From an uncultured bacterium (GTDB lineage Bacteria; Muiribacteriota; Ozemobacteria; Ozemobacterales; Ozemobacteraceae), in assembly GCA_946407375.1 (NCBI GenBank), contig CAMJNS010000008.1, positions 1 through 47,257 of the forward strand: a stretch of 47,257 bases of DNA, written 5' to 3'. Shown one piece after another: positions 34,768 through 43,262 of the stretch. Position numbers and translations under genes: made by a program. The notes below the pieces were generated by a model, which did no database searches, was not told the DNA's origin, and saw only the letters and a program-made list of their open reading frames with translations. The stretch's first letter is position 1. Each line of letters opens with the position of its first letter.

Positions 34768-35832
34768 ATGAACAAGAAGTTATTTATAATCTTCCTTTTA
34801 TTATTTAATGTTTTTTATTTTGGAAATAATAAATTATTAGCAGAAAAAACTTCAGAAACTAAAGAAAGTCCTTTTGATGGCGATAATGTTATACAAAAAG
34901 TTCAGAAATCTATTGCATCTATATCTATTAGTATTTTAGATCTTAAAACAGCTAAAGCAGCTGGGATTACAGAAATAAAAAAGGGTTATCCTATTGAAGG
35001 TACTCTTAGCGGTCTTGGCGCATCTTATTTAAGATTAAGAAGTTGGCCTTGGGGTAACGTTATTGGACAATATTATCAAGGTACAAAAGTTAAAGTTTTA
35101 GGTGAATCTGGCGAGTTTTATCTTGTTGAAGTAAATGGGCAACAAGGTTATATGCACAGAAATTTTGTTACAACTTCTACCAAACAAGCATCTGGCATAA
35201 ATCCTGATTACCCAGGCGATACTAAATCGGGTGGTTTCCTTTCTCTGAATGATGGCGTGCAATCCTCAAACGATGCAGCTTCAGGGAAAAAGAGAGTTGT
35301 TAAAACTAATGACAATTCTTCAGCAAGTTCTAACACAAATACAACCAATACTCAACCTGGTGGTAAGCAAACAGGTAGTAATGGCAAGGTAGTTTTAACC
35401 GTTCCACAGCAATGTCAGCATAGGGTAAATTGTCCTTCTCCTGCTACTGCTTGTGGTCCAACCGCTTTGGCTATGGCTATGGCTTATTACAATGGTCAGA
35501 ATGTTAGCACTCTAGCAACTAAGATGTACACTGCTACTGGATGTACAAAATGTGGTTCTAATTATGATGGGTTGTATAATGCTGCAAGAAAAAATGGATT
35601 CCCTAATGCTTATTGGAAAGGGAAATGTACTCAAAGTTGGGTTAGAGAACAAATAAACAAAGGAACCCCATTAATTGCTCACGTTAAAAACCACTTTGTT
35701 GTAATAAAAGGGATTGACAATAATGGTAATGTCATAATCAATGACCCTGCTGCATCCGCAGTTGAAGTAACTATGTCTTGGACAAAATTTTCTGCTTGGT
35801 GGGAAAGCAAATGCTGCTTAGTTTTAAGATAA
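34768..35832 (+). CDS. Secreted SH3-domain C39-like cysteine peptidase
   Basis: A 354-residue exported protein. The ATG at 34768 has AAGGA seven bases upstream; an in-frame extension to 34720 lacks such a site. The signal peptide is KLFIIFLLLFNVFYF and onward. A bacterial SH3 domain spans about 65-125 (SYLRLRSWPWGNVIGQYYQG, VNGQQGYMHRNFV), then a Thr/Ser/Asn-rich linker. A C39_2-type papain-fold domain spans about 210-354, with Gln in VPQQCQ, the likely nucleophile in TACGPTALAMAM, His in NHFVVIKGID and Asp in INDPA. SH3 domains of this kind often bind peptidoglycan, so a wall-associated peptidase is the best guess. Five extra Cys residues around the active-site domain could form disulfides. 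Confidence 0.88.
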   Translation: MNKKLFIIFLLLFNVFYFGNNKLLAEKTSETKESPFDGDNVIQKVQKSIASISISILDLKTAKAAGITEIKKGYPIEGTLSGLGASYLRLRSWPWGNVIGQYYQGTKVKVLGESGEFYLVEVNGQQGYMHRNFVTTSTKQASGINPDYPGDTKSGGFLSLNDGVQSSNDAASGKKRVVKTNDNSSASSNTNTTNTQPGGKQTGSNGKVVLTVPQQCQHRVNCPSPATACGPTALAMAMAYYNGQNVSTLATKMYTATGCTKCGSNYDGLYNAARKNGFPNAYWKGKCTQSWVREQINKGTPLIAHVKNHFVVIKGIDNNGNVIINDPAASAVEVTMSWTKFSAWWESKCCLVLR

Positions 35833-35874
35833 ACAGCTTTTAATTCTTGTAACTAATTAATACATAATAAAACA

Positions 35875-35906
35875 AAAAAATACTTGGTTAATTCCAAGTA
35901 TTTTTT
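35875..35906. terminator. Bidirectional terminator after the C39 peptidase
   Basis: The stem aaaaaatacttgg / ccaagtatttttt (35875-35887 and 35894-35906) has a six-base loop. It lies between convergent genes and serves both. Confidence 0.9.
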
Positions 35907-35960
35907 GTTGATATTGTGAGAATAAATTTTTATTATGTTGAAGTTTGAAAAGCAAATTAT

Positions 35961-37691
35961 TTATTCTCTAACGGTTGAGCCTAATAAGGGCTGGTGAAAT
36001 CTAAAAAGGAACTGGTTTACCAAATCAATGTCATAAATTCCTTTTTGTATGAAAGTTTTTACTATTATATCTTGTGGACTGTCAGAAAAAGCATAACCAG
36101 CTTTCTTTAGCAATTCCTCAGCTTCTTCTATTCTTAATCTTAAGGCAATAGAAAAAGCTAAAGCTATTTTTTTCTCCGGTTTGTATACATAAAGTGTACC
36201 GTCTGCATTTTCATCACCTTTGGCATCTTTAACTATTTTTGAAAATATGTTTTTATTAACATTGGCGGCTTTATAGCAAGTAATTTTATCTCTATTGGCT
36301 CTTTGAATTATTCTTAGAACCATTTGGGAAAAACTTTCTTTTTTTGAATCAATTAAAGATTGTATTTCGGCTTGAAGATTTTGGCTTTTTTTAGAAGCCA
36401 TTTCACCGCAAATAATAGATTTATCTTTATCTTCTTCTTCTATTAGGCGAATTTTTATATCTTCACCTAATTTTTTTAAGATTCTTTCGTTATTCTTACG
36501 ATACTTTGGAAATTCATCTGTATTTATAGAAAAAAGAAGCCCTAATTTCTTCCTTTGGAAATTAATATTTTCCCAAAATGCTTTTTCATCCCAATATTTT
36601 AAATCTTCAACATCAGATTCTTTTTCTTCGATTTGATTTGTAATATTTAGGACATTATTTCTTCTTTTATTAAGCCACAAAAGCCAGTCATGGTAAAAAT
36701 CAAGATAATCATCTTCAGCGTATTCTCTTGTATATCTATTTACTCTTTTAAAAAGATAATAACGTGAATCTATATTATCTTTTTTATATTCTTCATATTC
36801 TCTTTTTGCTCGTTTTTCTATTTCTGCTTTAGTTAAATCTTTATCTCTGTTAGAAAGGGAAAGTATTTTTTCATATATATTTTCTGGTTGTTTATCTTTG
36901 AAATAATCGTTATTTTCATTTGTTAGAAGTAAATAGACTGTTATGTCTCTTTTTGCTTTTTCTATTAAATACCTTATCTTATCTTTCGCTAAAGAAATAT
37001 AATAATTTGGGTTAGGCATATCTTGAAAATCTATAATCGGAATGGCAATTTTGTTAATTTTATTTTTTAATGCTAATTTAATTATGATTTCATATATATC
37101 TGAAAGATTTGATGCTTTTAAGTTTGTGTAAGGGTTTTTAATATGTTCCTTAATATCTACATCAAGAGTAATAACATATTTCTCTTTTATTTTATTAATA
37201 GTTAATATTTGTTTTTTTAATTTTTCTATTTTTGTATAAGTCTTTTTTTCTAAATTCTTATATTTTTCTTTTTTATGATAATAATTTTCTAGTAAGTCTA
37301 ATTCTTTTATTAGCTGTTCTTTGGGAATTTTTGCAAGGTTGGGGTATTCTTTTATAATTTTAGATAGATCTTTGTTGTTTTCTTGCCATAATTGATTAAT
37401 AAAATAATTACTTCTCCATATTAAATTACTAACTTTATTTGAATATTTATTTTCTAATTTGTAGCTTTTATTTATGCTAATAAGCTTCTCTAATTTATTT
37501 TTTAAAGTTTTTTCTAGTTCTGTTAATTTTTGTGTCTTTTCTTTGTCAGAGAAAGTATTATATAAATCATAGAGATTATTATTATTAAAAAAATTAATTG
37601 AATAAAAGCTATTAATTCCATCAAAAAATGGTAAAACAATTGCTTTAATATTTAGATAGGCAGTATTTCTATTTGTGATAAAAAGTGGCAC
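35961..37691 (-). CDS. Divergent, split macro-domain-like protein with HTH-like C-terminal domain
   Basis: A 576-residue AT-rich gene. Residues 1-22 (MPLFITNRNTAYLNIKAIVL) look like the first strands of a macro domain, but the ADP-ribose-binding NAAN loop is replaced by PFFDG. A Lys/Asn/Leu-rich helical insertion fills about 23-170. Macro-like sequence resumes at KYVITLDV (about 171), then IYEIIIKLALKNKINKIAIP (about 199-218) and ITVYLLL. Another charged helical stretch (about 260-450) precedes a compact C-terminal domain (about 451-576): ESFSQMVLRII, CYKAANVNKNIFSKI, KIALAFSIALRL.EEAEELLKKAGYAFS and FHQPLLGS. This last domain is what Firmicute macro-domain proteins carry after the macro fold, and it resembles a Cro-type HTH. 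Function unknown. A single gene with no partner. Possibly acquired. Confidence 0.75.
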   Translation of the reverse strand: MPLFITNRNTAYLNIKAIVLPFFDGINSFYSINFFNNNNLYDLYNTFSDKEKTQKLTELEKTLKNKLEKLISINKSYKLENKYSNKVSNLIWRSNYFINQLWQENNKDLSKIIKEYPNLAKIPKEQLIKELDLLENYYHKKEKYKNLEKKTYTKIEKLKKQILTINKIKEKYVITLDVDIKEHIKNPYTNLKASNLSDIYEIIIKLALKNKINKIAIPIIDFQDMPNPNYYISLAKDKIRYLIEKAKRDITVYLLLTNENNDYFKDKQPENIYEKILSLSNRDKDLTKAEIEKRAKREYEEYKKDNIDSRYYLFKRVNRYTREYAEDDYLDFYHDWLLWLNKRRNNVLNITNQIEEKESDVEDLKYWDEKAFWENINFQRKKLGLLFSINTDEFPKYRKNNERILKKLGEDIKIRLIEEEDKDKSIICGEMASKKSQNLQAEIQSLIDSKKESFSQMVLRIIQRANRDKITCYKAANVNKNIFSKIVKDAKGDENADGTLYVYKPEKKIALAFSIALRLRIEEAEELLKKAGYAFSDSPQDIIVKTFIQKGIYDIDLVNQFLFRFHQPLLGSTVRE

Positions 37692-37833
37692 GATGATTCT
37701 CCACGCATAAATTTTACCTAATTTAGTCTAATACTTTTATCTTTTTTAGACAAGAGAGACTTCTATTTCCCTAGTTCACATAAAAATACAGAAAGATCGA
37801 ATAATTATAGAAAACTGTTAAAATAATCTAACA

Positions 37834-38919
37834 TTATCTTTTTTTTATCTCAATAAGAGTTATTTCATTGGAAGAGCCAAGACGTGCTGGCATACCAGCC
37901 CAAAGTGCTGTTCCATCATTAACATATAAATAAGAATCTTCACCTTTTGAATTTTTTTCTTTGTATAAACCTCTTAAATAGTTGCCATTTGCCTTAGATA
38001 CGAAGAAATTTACAGGAAAAGTCATGCCGCCATGAGTATGCCCCGACAACTGAAGCAATACACCTTCTGCCTTAGCTTCAGGGAAACTTTTAGGGTAGTG
38101 TGATAAAAGAATTTTAGGCATATTTTCTGATACACCATTAAATGTTTTAGCTATTAAATGGTCGGAATCATTTTTATAGTTATGTACCCAATCCGCACCA
38201 CCTAATGCAAAATTATCATCTATTATCACGTGATTATTTTGAAGGATTTTGATACCCATTTTTTTGAATGCATCTATCCAAAGTGGAGCATTACAGTAAT
38301 ATTCGTGGTTTCCCATAATCATATAAACTGGTGATTTAAAATTTTTAAAAGGAGTTAGATTATCTAAACCATTTTCTACGAAACTATCCATTGAATCACC
38401 TGTTATTACTACCAAATCAGGATTGATTTCATTTACTTTTTTTACAACTTTTTCTACCCAATCTTTCTTAATAACAGGTCCAGCATGAATGTCAGAAAGC
38501 TGAACAATTCTGCAATCTTTTTTTAGCAGCTTAGATGTTATTGTTATATTTTGTATATTGGGTTGAGAAAATGAACGAAAATAGGCAGTAAATGCAAGAA
38601 TTATGCTTAATATAACTAAAAAATAATAAATTTTTTCATTTTTTAATTTACAAAATCTCAATAATTCCATTAATACAGTTGAGGTGGTGAGATAAACGAA
38701 AGTAATGCCTGCAAAGCCAAAAATTAAACATAACCAAGTGGGGAAATACTTACAATAAAAAAGCATAAAGGGTTGATTGAAAACACCAATTTCTATTAAT
38801 ACTGCAAATAATACCTTTATTTGAACTGGGGCAGAGCACAAGTAAATGCCTCTAAAAAAAGTAAACCAACCAAGGCATTGCATAAAACATAGCATGAATA
38901 GCATTGCACCGTGAATCAA
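37834..38919 (-). CDS. Membrane-anchored metallophosphoesterase
   Basis: A 361-residue protein. The first 130 residues hold four or five membrane spans. The calcineurin-like phosphoesterase domain follows, with all metal motifs: QLSDIHAGP (DxH, about 140), VVITGDSMDS (GD), IMGNHEYY (GNHE), LLSHYPKS and LSGHTHGG (GHTH). This YkuE-type family includes enzymes acting on lipid or nucleotide phosphates, and the substrate here is unknown. The start is uncertain. TTG at 38919 has AGGGGG at good spacing, ATG at 38904 has none at good distance, and TTG at 38934 would place that site inside the gene. Confidence 0.9.
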   Translation of the reverse strand: MIHGAMLFMLCFMQCLGWFTFFRGIYLCSAPVQIKVLFAVLIEIGVFNQPFMLFYCKYFPTWLCLIFGFAGITFVYLTTSTVLMELLRFCKLKNEKIYYFLVILSIILAFTAYFRSFSQPNIQNITITSKLLKKDCRIVQLSDIHAGPVIKKDWVEKVVKKVNEINPDLVVITGDSMDSFVENGLDNLTPFKNFKSPVYMIMGNHEYYCNAPLWIDAFKKMGIKILQNNHVIIDDNFALGGADWVHNYKNDSDHLIAKTFNGVSENMPKILLSHYPKSFPEAKAEGVLLQLSGHTHGGMTFPVNFFVSKANGNYLRGLYKEKNSKGEDSYLYVNDGTALWAGMPARLGSSNEITLIEIKKR

Positions 38920-39233
38920 TCTTTTCCCCCTCAACTATAATTTGCTCTTATACTAGCATTTATAGGATAAGATTATCAATGCTTATAATTCTAAAGAAAT
39001 ATTTAATGTTAATGAAACTATTGTTATTTCAGGCTTTATCGAAGCAATCAGATATGAGGCTTTTTTTATCCCCATTCACAAGATAAGTGATACTGTTGTT
39101 CTAAGTGTAATTCTGGTTTTTTCTGACACGGGGTGTATCAAAACACTTAATTTATAAGAATATTAAAACATATTGTAGCTTTTTATTGTTTAATCTGAGC
39201 AACACAAAATATTAATATTTTTTATTAAATACG

Positions 39234-39242
39234 TGTTATAAT
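39234..39242 (+). promoter_or_regulatory. Extended -10 promoter of the Cache-PP2C regulator
   Basis: TGTTATAAT matches the extended -10 consensus exactly, 33 bases before the TTG start, with no clear -35 box. The 38920-39233 spacer contains a 63-codon open frame without a start codon (38966-39157, plus) and no convincing gene. Confidence 0.55.
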
Positions 39243-39275
39243 TCATGCTCAGTTATATAAAAGGAAATTATCATT

Positions 39276-41462
39276 TTGAAAAAAATTAAGATGAATATAT
39301 TTCGTCGAACGCTTCTTTTATCGCTTTCGACAGCTTTAATGTCATTTTTAGCATTTGGCATTATTTCTTCATATCATATGAAGAATTTATTTCAAAAATC
39401 CATAGAAAACGGTAAAAATGTTGGGGAAAAAACGTTGAATTTTACCGAAAAATTCGCGATAAATCAAGCAAAGGAACGTCTAACTTCACTCGCTTTTGAA
39501 AGATCACGACAAATAGAACAGGGGATGAGTAAATTAAAAAGGGATGCTGAGTCAATAGCAATACAGATAAATCGTATTCTTTCCAACCCTGATAATTATA
39601 AAGAGATAAAACTTCCCAACGTAAAAAAAGAAACAGTATATAACGGTAACCCGTATATCTATTTTCCGCCAGAAGTTGAAAAAAAAGGCATTACTGATGA
39701 ACTTAAAAGAGAGGCTGGTTTATCATCAAATATTGTAGACGTTTTGAACATTGTGTCTCAAGGTTATACTGGTCATCATGCTACCTCCTATATAGCTTCT
39801 AAAAACGGTTTTATGATTCTAATTGAAACTTCAGATGATAAAAATGCTCCAGTAACTTTTCCGAATGATTTCGAGCCTAGAGAACGAATTTGGTATACAG
39901 AAGCTGAAAAAGCTCAAAAAACTATAATTACTGATGTTTATCAAGCTATTCAATTATATCCCGCTGTTTCTTGCGCTGCTCCTTATTATGATTCAGAAGG
40001 AAAATTTGCAGGTGTTGCTGCTGTAGATGCAAACTTAGAGTCTCTTTATGAATTGATTACCGAAAACCGTTTGGGAGATACAAGCATTAACTTTACTCTA
40101 AGTAATAAAGGTGAAATTATTATATCATCAACGAAAACAGGAACTTTTGCTGTTTCCAAAACCAAAAAAGACTGTAGAAAAGACACTAAAAGTGAGTTTG
40201 CAAAAGAAGCTGTTAATATGGTTGCAGGGAAAAGTAATGTGGTGCTTTTGAATGTTGACGGTAAAGAATATTTCTTAGCCTATGCTCCTATGCCATCAAT
40301 TGGTTGGAGTTTTGGAACACTTATAGAAAAGAAAGAAGTCATTAAACCTGTAGATGAAGCAAAATCAATAATTAATAATATAACCCAAAACATTACAGTC
40401 TCGATTGAGTCATTATTCTCTCAGCATATGAAACATATTTTAATCACTGTTATGTTGGTACTTATCTGGTTATTTTGGATAAGCATCAAAGATTCAAAAA
40501 AATTCGTTACCCCAATTGTAATGCTTACAAACGGTGTTAAAGAAATTGCCAAGGGAAATCTGGATAATAAGCTTGATATAAAAACAGGTGATGAAATAGA
40601 AGATCTCGCTGATAGCGTAAACAATATGACTAGCGATTTGAAGCAGTATATTGAAAACCTTTCAAAAGTTACGGCTGATAAAGAAAGAATAGCTACTGAA
40701 TTGAATGTTGCAAGAAATATACAAGCTGGAATGCTACCAAGTGTTGAACCTGAATTTTCCAACAAAAAAGAATTTGATTTGGCTGCGACTATGATTCCCG
40801 CAAAAGAAGTCGGAGGCGATTTTTATGACTTCTATATGCTAGATGATAACCACTTAGCATTAACTGTTGCAGATGTTTCTGGTAAAGGTGTTGGGGCAGC
40901 CTTATTTATGTCTATTTCTAAAAGCTTTTTAAAGAATAATGCTAAATCTGCTTCTTCTGCATTTATTGAAGGCCGTGAGCTAAAATTAGCATCAATAATG
41001 GAACAAACCAATCAACAGTTATTAGAAAATAATAAAGAAAAGATGTTTGTTACTGTTTTCTTTGGCGTTCTGGATTTGAGAAACGGTGAATTTGCTTATG
41101 TCAATGCAGGGCATAATCCACCATTGGTTCGACATAAAACTAATAATGAGTTTTCATATATTCGCAATATCAAAAAGAATTGTATTATTGGAGTTTCTAA
41201 GAAGGCTAAATACCAAGAACATCACTTAACATTAAGTTCTGGCGATATACTGTTCTTCTACACTGATGGAATAACAGAAGCAATGAATGAACAAAAAGAA
41301 CAGTTCCAGGAAAATCGTCTCAAAACAGCATTAGACAACATCTCGGAAGGATGCAATGCAAATAAAATGCTTTCAATAGTTTATTCTGCAGTTAAGCAAC
41401 ACGCTGGTGAAGCCGAGCAATCAGATGATATGACCATGTTAGGACTAGTCTTTAAAGGTTAA
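39276..41462 (+). CDS. Cache-HAMP-PP2C (SpoIIE/RsbU-type) sensor phosphatase
   Basis: A 728-residue membrane sensor. Span 1 (about 13-33) leads to a periplasmic double-Cache domain (about 40-375; FEPRERIWYTEAEKAQKTII, VYQAIQLYPAVSCAAPY, AGVAAVDANLESL). Span 2 (about 387-405) is followed by a HAMP linker (about 405-457) and a PP2C-type serine phosphatase (about 495-727) with KEVGGDFYDF, VADVSGKGVGAALFM, NAGHNPPLV, FFYTDGITEA and QSDDMTMLGL. Such proteins dephosphorylate anti-sigma antagonists (STAS proteins), turning a ligand signal into sigma-factor release. No STAS or anti-sigma gene is adjacent, so the partner lies elsewhere. The TTG start has AAGGA ten bases upstream; ATG at 39291 is the alternative. 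Confidence 0.94.
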   Translation: MKKIKMNIFRRTLLLSLSTALMSFLAFGIISSYHMKNLFQKSIENGKNVGEKTLNFTEKFAINQAKERLTSLAFERSRQIEQGMSKLKRDAESIAIQINRILSNPDNYKEIKLPNVKKETVYNGNPYIYFPPEVEKKGITDELKREAGLSSNIVDVLNIVSQGYTGHHATSYIASKNGFMILIETSDDKNAPVTFPNDFEPRERIWYTEAEKAQKTIITDVYQAIQLYPAVSCAAPYYDSEGKFAGVAAVDANLESLYELITENRLGDTSINFTLSNKGEIIISSTKTGTFAVSKTKKDCRKDTKSEFAKEAVNMVAGKSNVVLLNVDGKEYFLAYAPMPSIGWSFGTLIEKKEVIKPVDEAKSIINNITQNITVSIESLFSQHMKHILITVMLVLIWLFWISIKDSKKFVTPIVMLTNGVKEIAKGNLDNKLDIKTGDEIEDLADSVNNMTSDLKQYIENLSKVTADKERIATELNVARNIQAGMLPSVEPEFSNKKEFDLAATMIPAKEVGGDFYDFYMLDDNHLALTVADVSGKGVGAALFMSISKSFLKNNAKSASSAFIEGRELKLASIMEQTNQQLLENNKEKMFVTVFFGVLDLRNGEFAYVNAGHNPPLVRHKTNNEFSYIRNIKKNCIIGVSKKAKYQEHHLTLSSGDILFFYTDGITEAMNEQKEQFQENRLKTALDNISEGCNANKMLSIVYSAVKQHAGEAEQSDDMTMLGLVFKG

Positions 41463-41463
41463 G

Positions 41464-41654
41464 TAGGTATTATAGCCTTCAAGCTTTCAGATAAGGGCTT
41501 TTCCAAAATCTTGACCGTTTACACTATCTATGTCACAACAAGAACCAACATTTCTAACCAAAATATTTCAAGAAACCTTTACTTTGTCATGATTTCCATT
41601 TTTCATTACATCCTTAATTCTATTTACGACTTTCTTTATGTCGTCAAGTTCTAG
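41464..41654 (-). pseudogene. Possible decayed reading frame downstream of yhfC-like gene
   Basis: One minus-strand frame reads as protein-like sequence (LELDDIKKVVNRIKDVMKN, then ILVRNVGSCCDIDSVNG and QDFGKALI) broken only by two TGA codons, with no start codon. It may be the remnant of a gene, or chance. I do not recognise a family. Confidence 0.25.
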
Positions 41655-42583
41655 ACTTTATCTGAATCCACACTCCCCGACTCTCCACTCTCTGCTCTCT
41701 TGCTCTCATCTCTCATCTCATTTGACATCTTATCTATCATCTCATCTTTAAAACTCTGGACTTGTTCTTCTGAATCTCTTTTATACAGAAGAAAATAAGC
41801 ACTACAGAAAGTAATAGTGGCGGAAACAACTAAGATCACTTCTAATTCCAAAATAGAAAAATTAGTAACCTTAACATAATTTAGACCAGCAGTAAAATCG
41901 GTTAAAGTATGAAGAATTATTGCTAATGGGAAAAGCCAAAATTTCTTTTTATCCTTGCAGGCATAAAAAACTAGAATTGACAAGCCTATTTGTAACAAAA
42001 CAGCAAAAGTTCTTTCGATAATTCCTGCTCCTAAAAGAAATATTGAGAATTTTGCAATTTGATCAGCCAGAGTATAATAAGCTCCAACCTGATCTGGGGC
42101 CTTCTCTGCAAGCTGATTTATTATATTTACAAAAGCACCGGAATTAATCATACAAGCAAAGGAAATACTAGTAATATAGTTAATCCCCGAAATCGCCATT
42201 ACTTCAAAACAGCCATGCCCTATACCGTATGAAATAGCAGTCTCTTTATTTTTTCGATTTTTTAACAGAGTCTTGAATGCTAATAATCTTCCTGTTTCCT
42301 CGAAGATTCCAGGAAACAATCCGATGATAAAAGCCAATAGAAGTGGATGAGAACTCAAGAATATGCCCAGTGAAAAGTTTTTAGAGATAACCAAAGCCTG
42401 AATAGGTTTTTCCAAAATCAATGCGAAAAGTAAAAATGTTGCAGCACCGATAAGTATTGTTGAAAAAGGCTCTTTTTTCTTTTTTTTCCAGACTATTGCT
42501 ATTAAAAGCGGTATGACAAAAGAAAGTATCACCCCTAGAACTAATAATACAAAGACCTCTGTTCCAACTTTTACTAATTCCAT
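41651..42583 (-). CDS. YhfC-type intramembrane metalloprotease-like protein
   Basis: A 310-residue protein with about seven or eight membrane spans. The EEtGR motif (IFEETGRLLAFK, Glu95-Glu96) with later His residues in YGIGHGCFEVM (about 123) and LHTLTDF (about 239) matches the YhfC branch of the CPBP/Rce1-like glutamic intramembrane protease superfamily. The last 35 residues are a Ser/Glu/Asp/Met-rich tail encoded by a CT-rich simple-sequence tract, unlike the rest. GGGAGGG sits upstream of the ATG. The gene follows the stand-alone GNAT-like gene by 67 bases on the same strand and may be the last member of the NRPS operon. Confidence 0.85.
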   Translation of the reverse strand: MELVKVGTEVFVLLVLGVILSFVIPLLIAIVWKKKKKEPFSTILIGAATFLLFALILEKPIQALVISKNFSLGIFLSSHPLLLAFIIGLFPGIFEETGRLLAFKTLLKNRKNKETAISYGIGHGCFEVMAISGINYITSISFACMINSGAFVNIINQLAEKAPDQVGAYYTLADQIAKFSIFLLGAGIIERTFAVLLQIGLSILVFYACKDKKKFWLFPLAIILHTLTDFTAGLNYVKVTNFSILELEVILVVSATITFCSAYFLLYKRDSEEQVQSFKDEMIDKMSNEMRDESKRAESGESGSVDSDKV

Positions 42584-42650
42584 AGATTTTTCCCTCCCAG
42601 CAAAAACTATAATATCACAGAATCACTTCTTCAACAAATATAGAGCTAGT

Positions 42651-43211
42651 TCAGTTATAATATATTTCTTTCACTATTTTACTGAACCGCAAACAGTCTT
42701 CATGAGGAATTTGACCTTTTGAATAAAATTCAAAATTTACTCCATCTAAATAAATTTCGCATCCTGTTTCAAACAATTTATTTCGATGGAAAAAGAGTTT
42801 GCGTTTTCTTCTTTCTTCTTTATTTTCAGCAGTATCTTCTATTTTTTCAGCAATAAAGAAGAAATATCTATCTCCAGTCAACTCGTCTCTGACATAGGTT
42901 CCTAATTTTCTTCCATAACCTTTAATGCCATATTGCTTCTTTGAACCAAGGAAGATTGTGTAAACAAATTCTTTATCAACGATTATCAAATCAAAAGCAA
43001 CTACTTCTTTTTTACCGTTTTCCAAGGGGTCTGCATACATTATAAGCAACTGTAATCTGTTATCTTTTTCTGACTTTGCAATGAACTCTCTTATCGTCAT
43101 GTCTTTTTCATTTTCAGGGAAAGACTCTTGATAAATATTTTCTACGTCATTTAAGTCATTTTCTGTTATTCTAGCTTTATCTGTGTTGTAATTTAAAATT
43201 TCGTAATCCAT
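42651..43211 (-). CDS. Stand-alone GNAT-like protein, paralogue of the NRPS C-terminal domain
   Basis: A 186-residue soluble protein that aligns along its length with the last 185 residues of the adjacent NRPS. Shared landmarks include YxDPLxxGKKxVVAF, an aromatic FxYxxFxGxKK strand, YGxxL, DRxxFF, EDTxENxEERxxRKxFxHR and the closing GxxxxFYS. The fold order and YGRKLGTYVRDEL loop look GNAT-like, though a canonical acetyl-CoA loop (R/QxxGxG/A) is only partly kept (GIKGYGRKLG). It lies 51 bases after the NRPS on the same strand. It may acetylate, release or load the NRPS product. No family name is certain. Confidence 0.8.
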   Translation of the reverse strand: MDYEILNYNTDKARITENDLNDVENIYQESFPENEKDMTIREFIAKSEKDNRLQLLIMYADPLENGKKEVVAFDLIIVDKEFVYTIFLGSKKQYGIKGYGRKLGTYVRDELTGDRYFFFIAEKIEDTAENKEERRKRKLFFHRNKLFETGCEIYLDGVNFEFYSKGQIPHEDCLRFSKIVKEIYYN

Positions 43212-43262
43212 TGTTTATACTCCTCTTTAACATTAGTTAATTTAGTATCTTTTGCTTACTAC

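Noticed and set aside
38966..39157. A 63-codon open frame in the spacer before the Cache-PP2C gene
   Set aside because: It lacks any start codon or ribosome site. An open frame this long is not rare in such AT-rich DNA, and I recognise no family.
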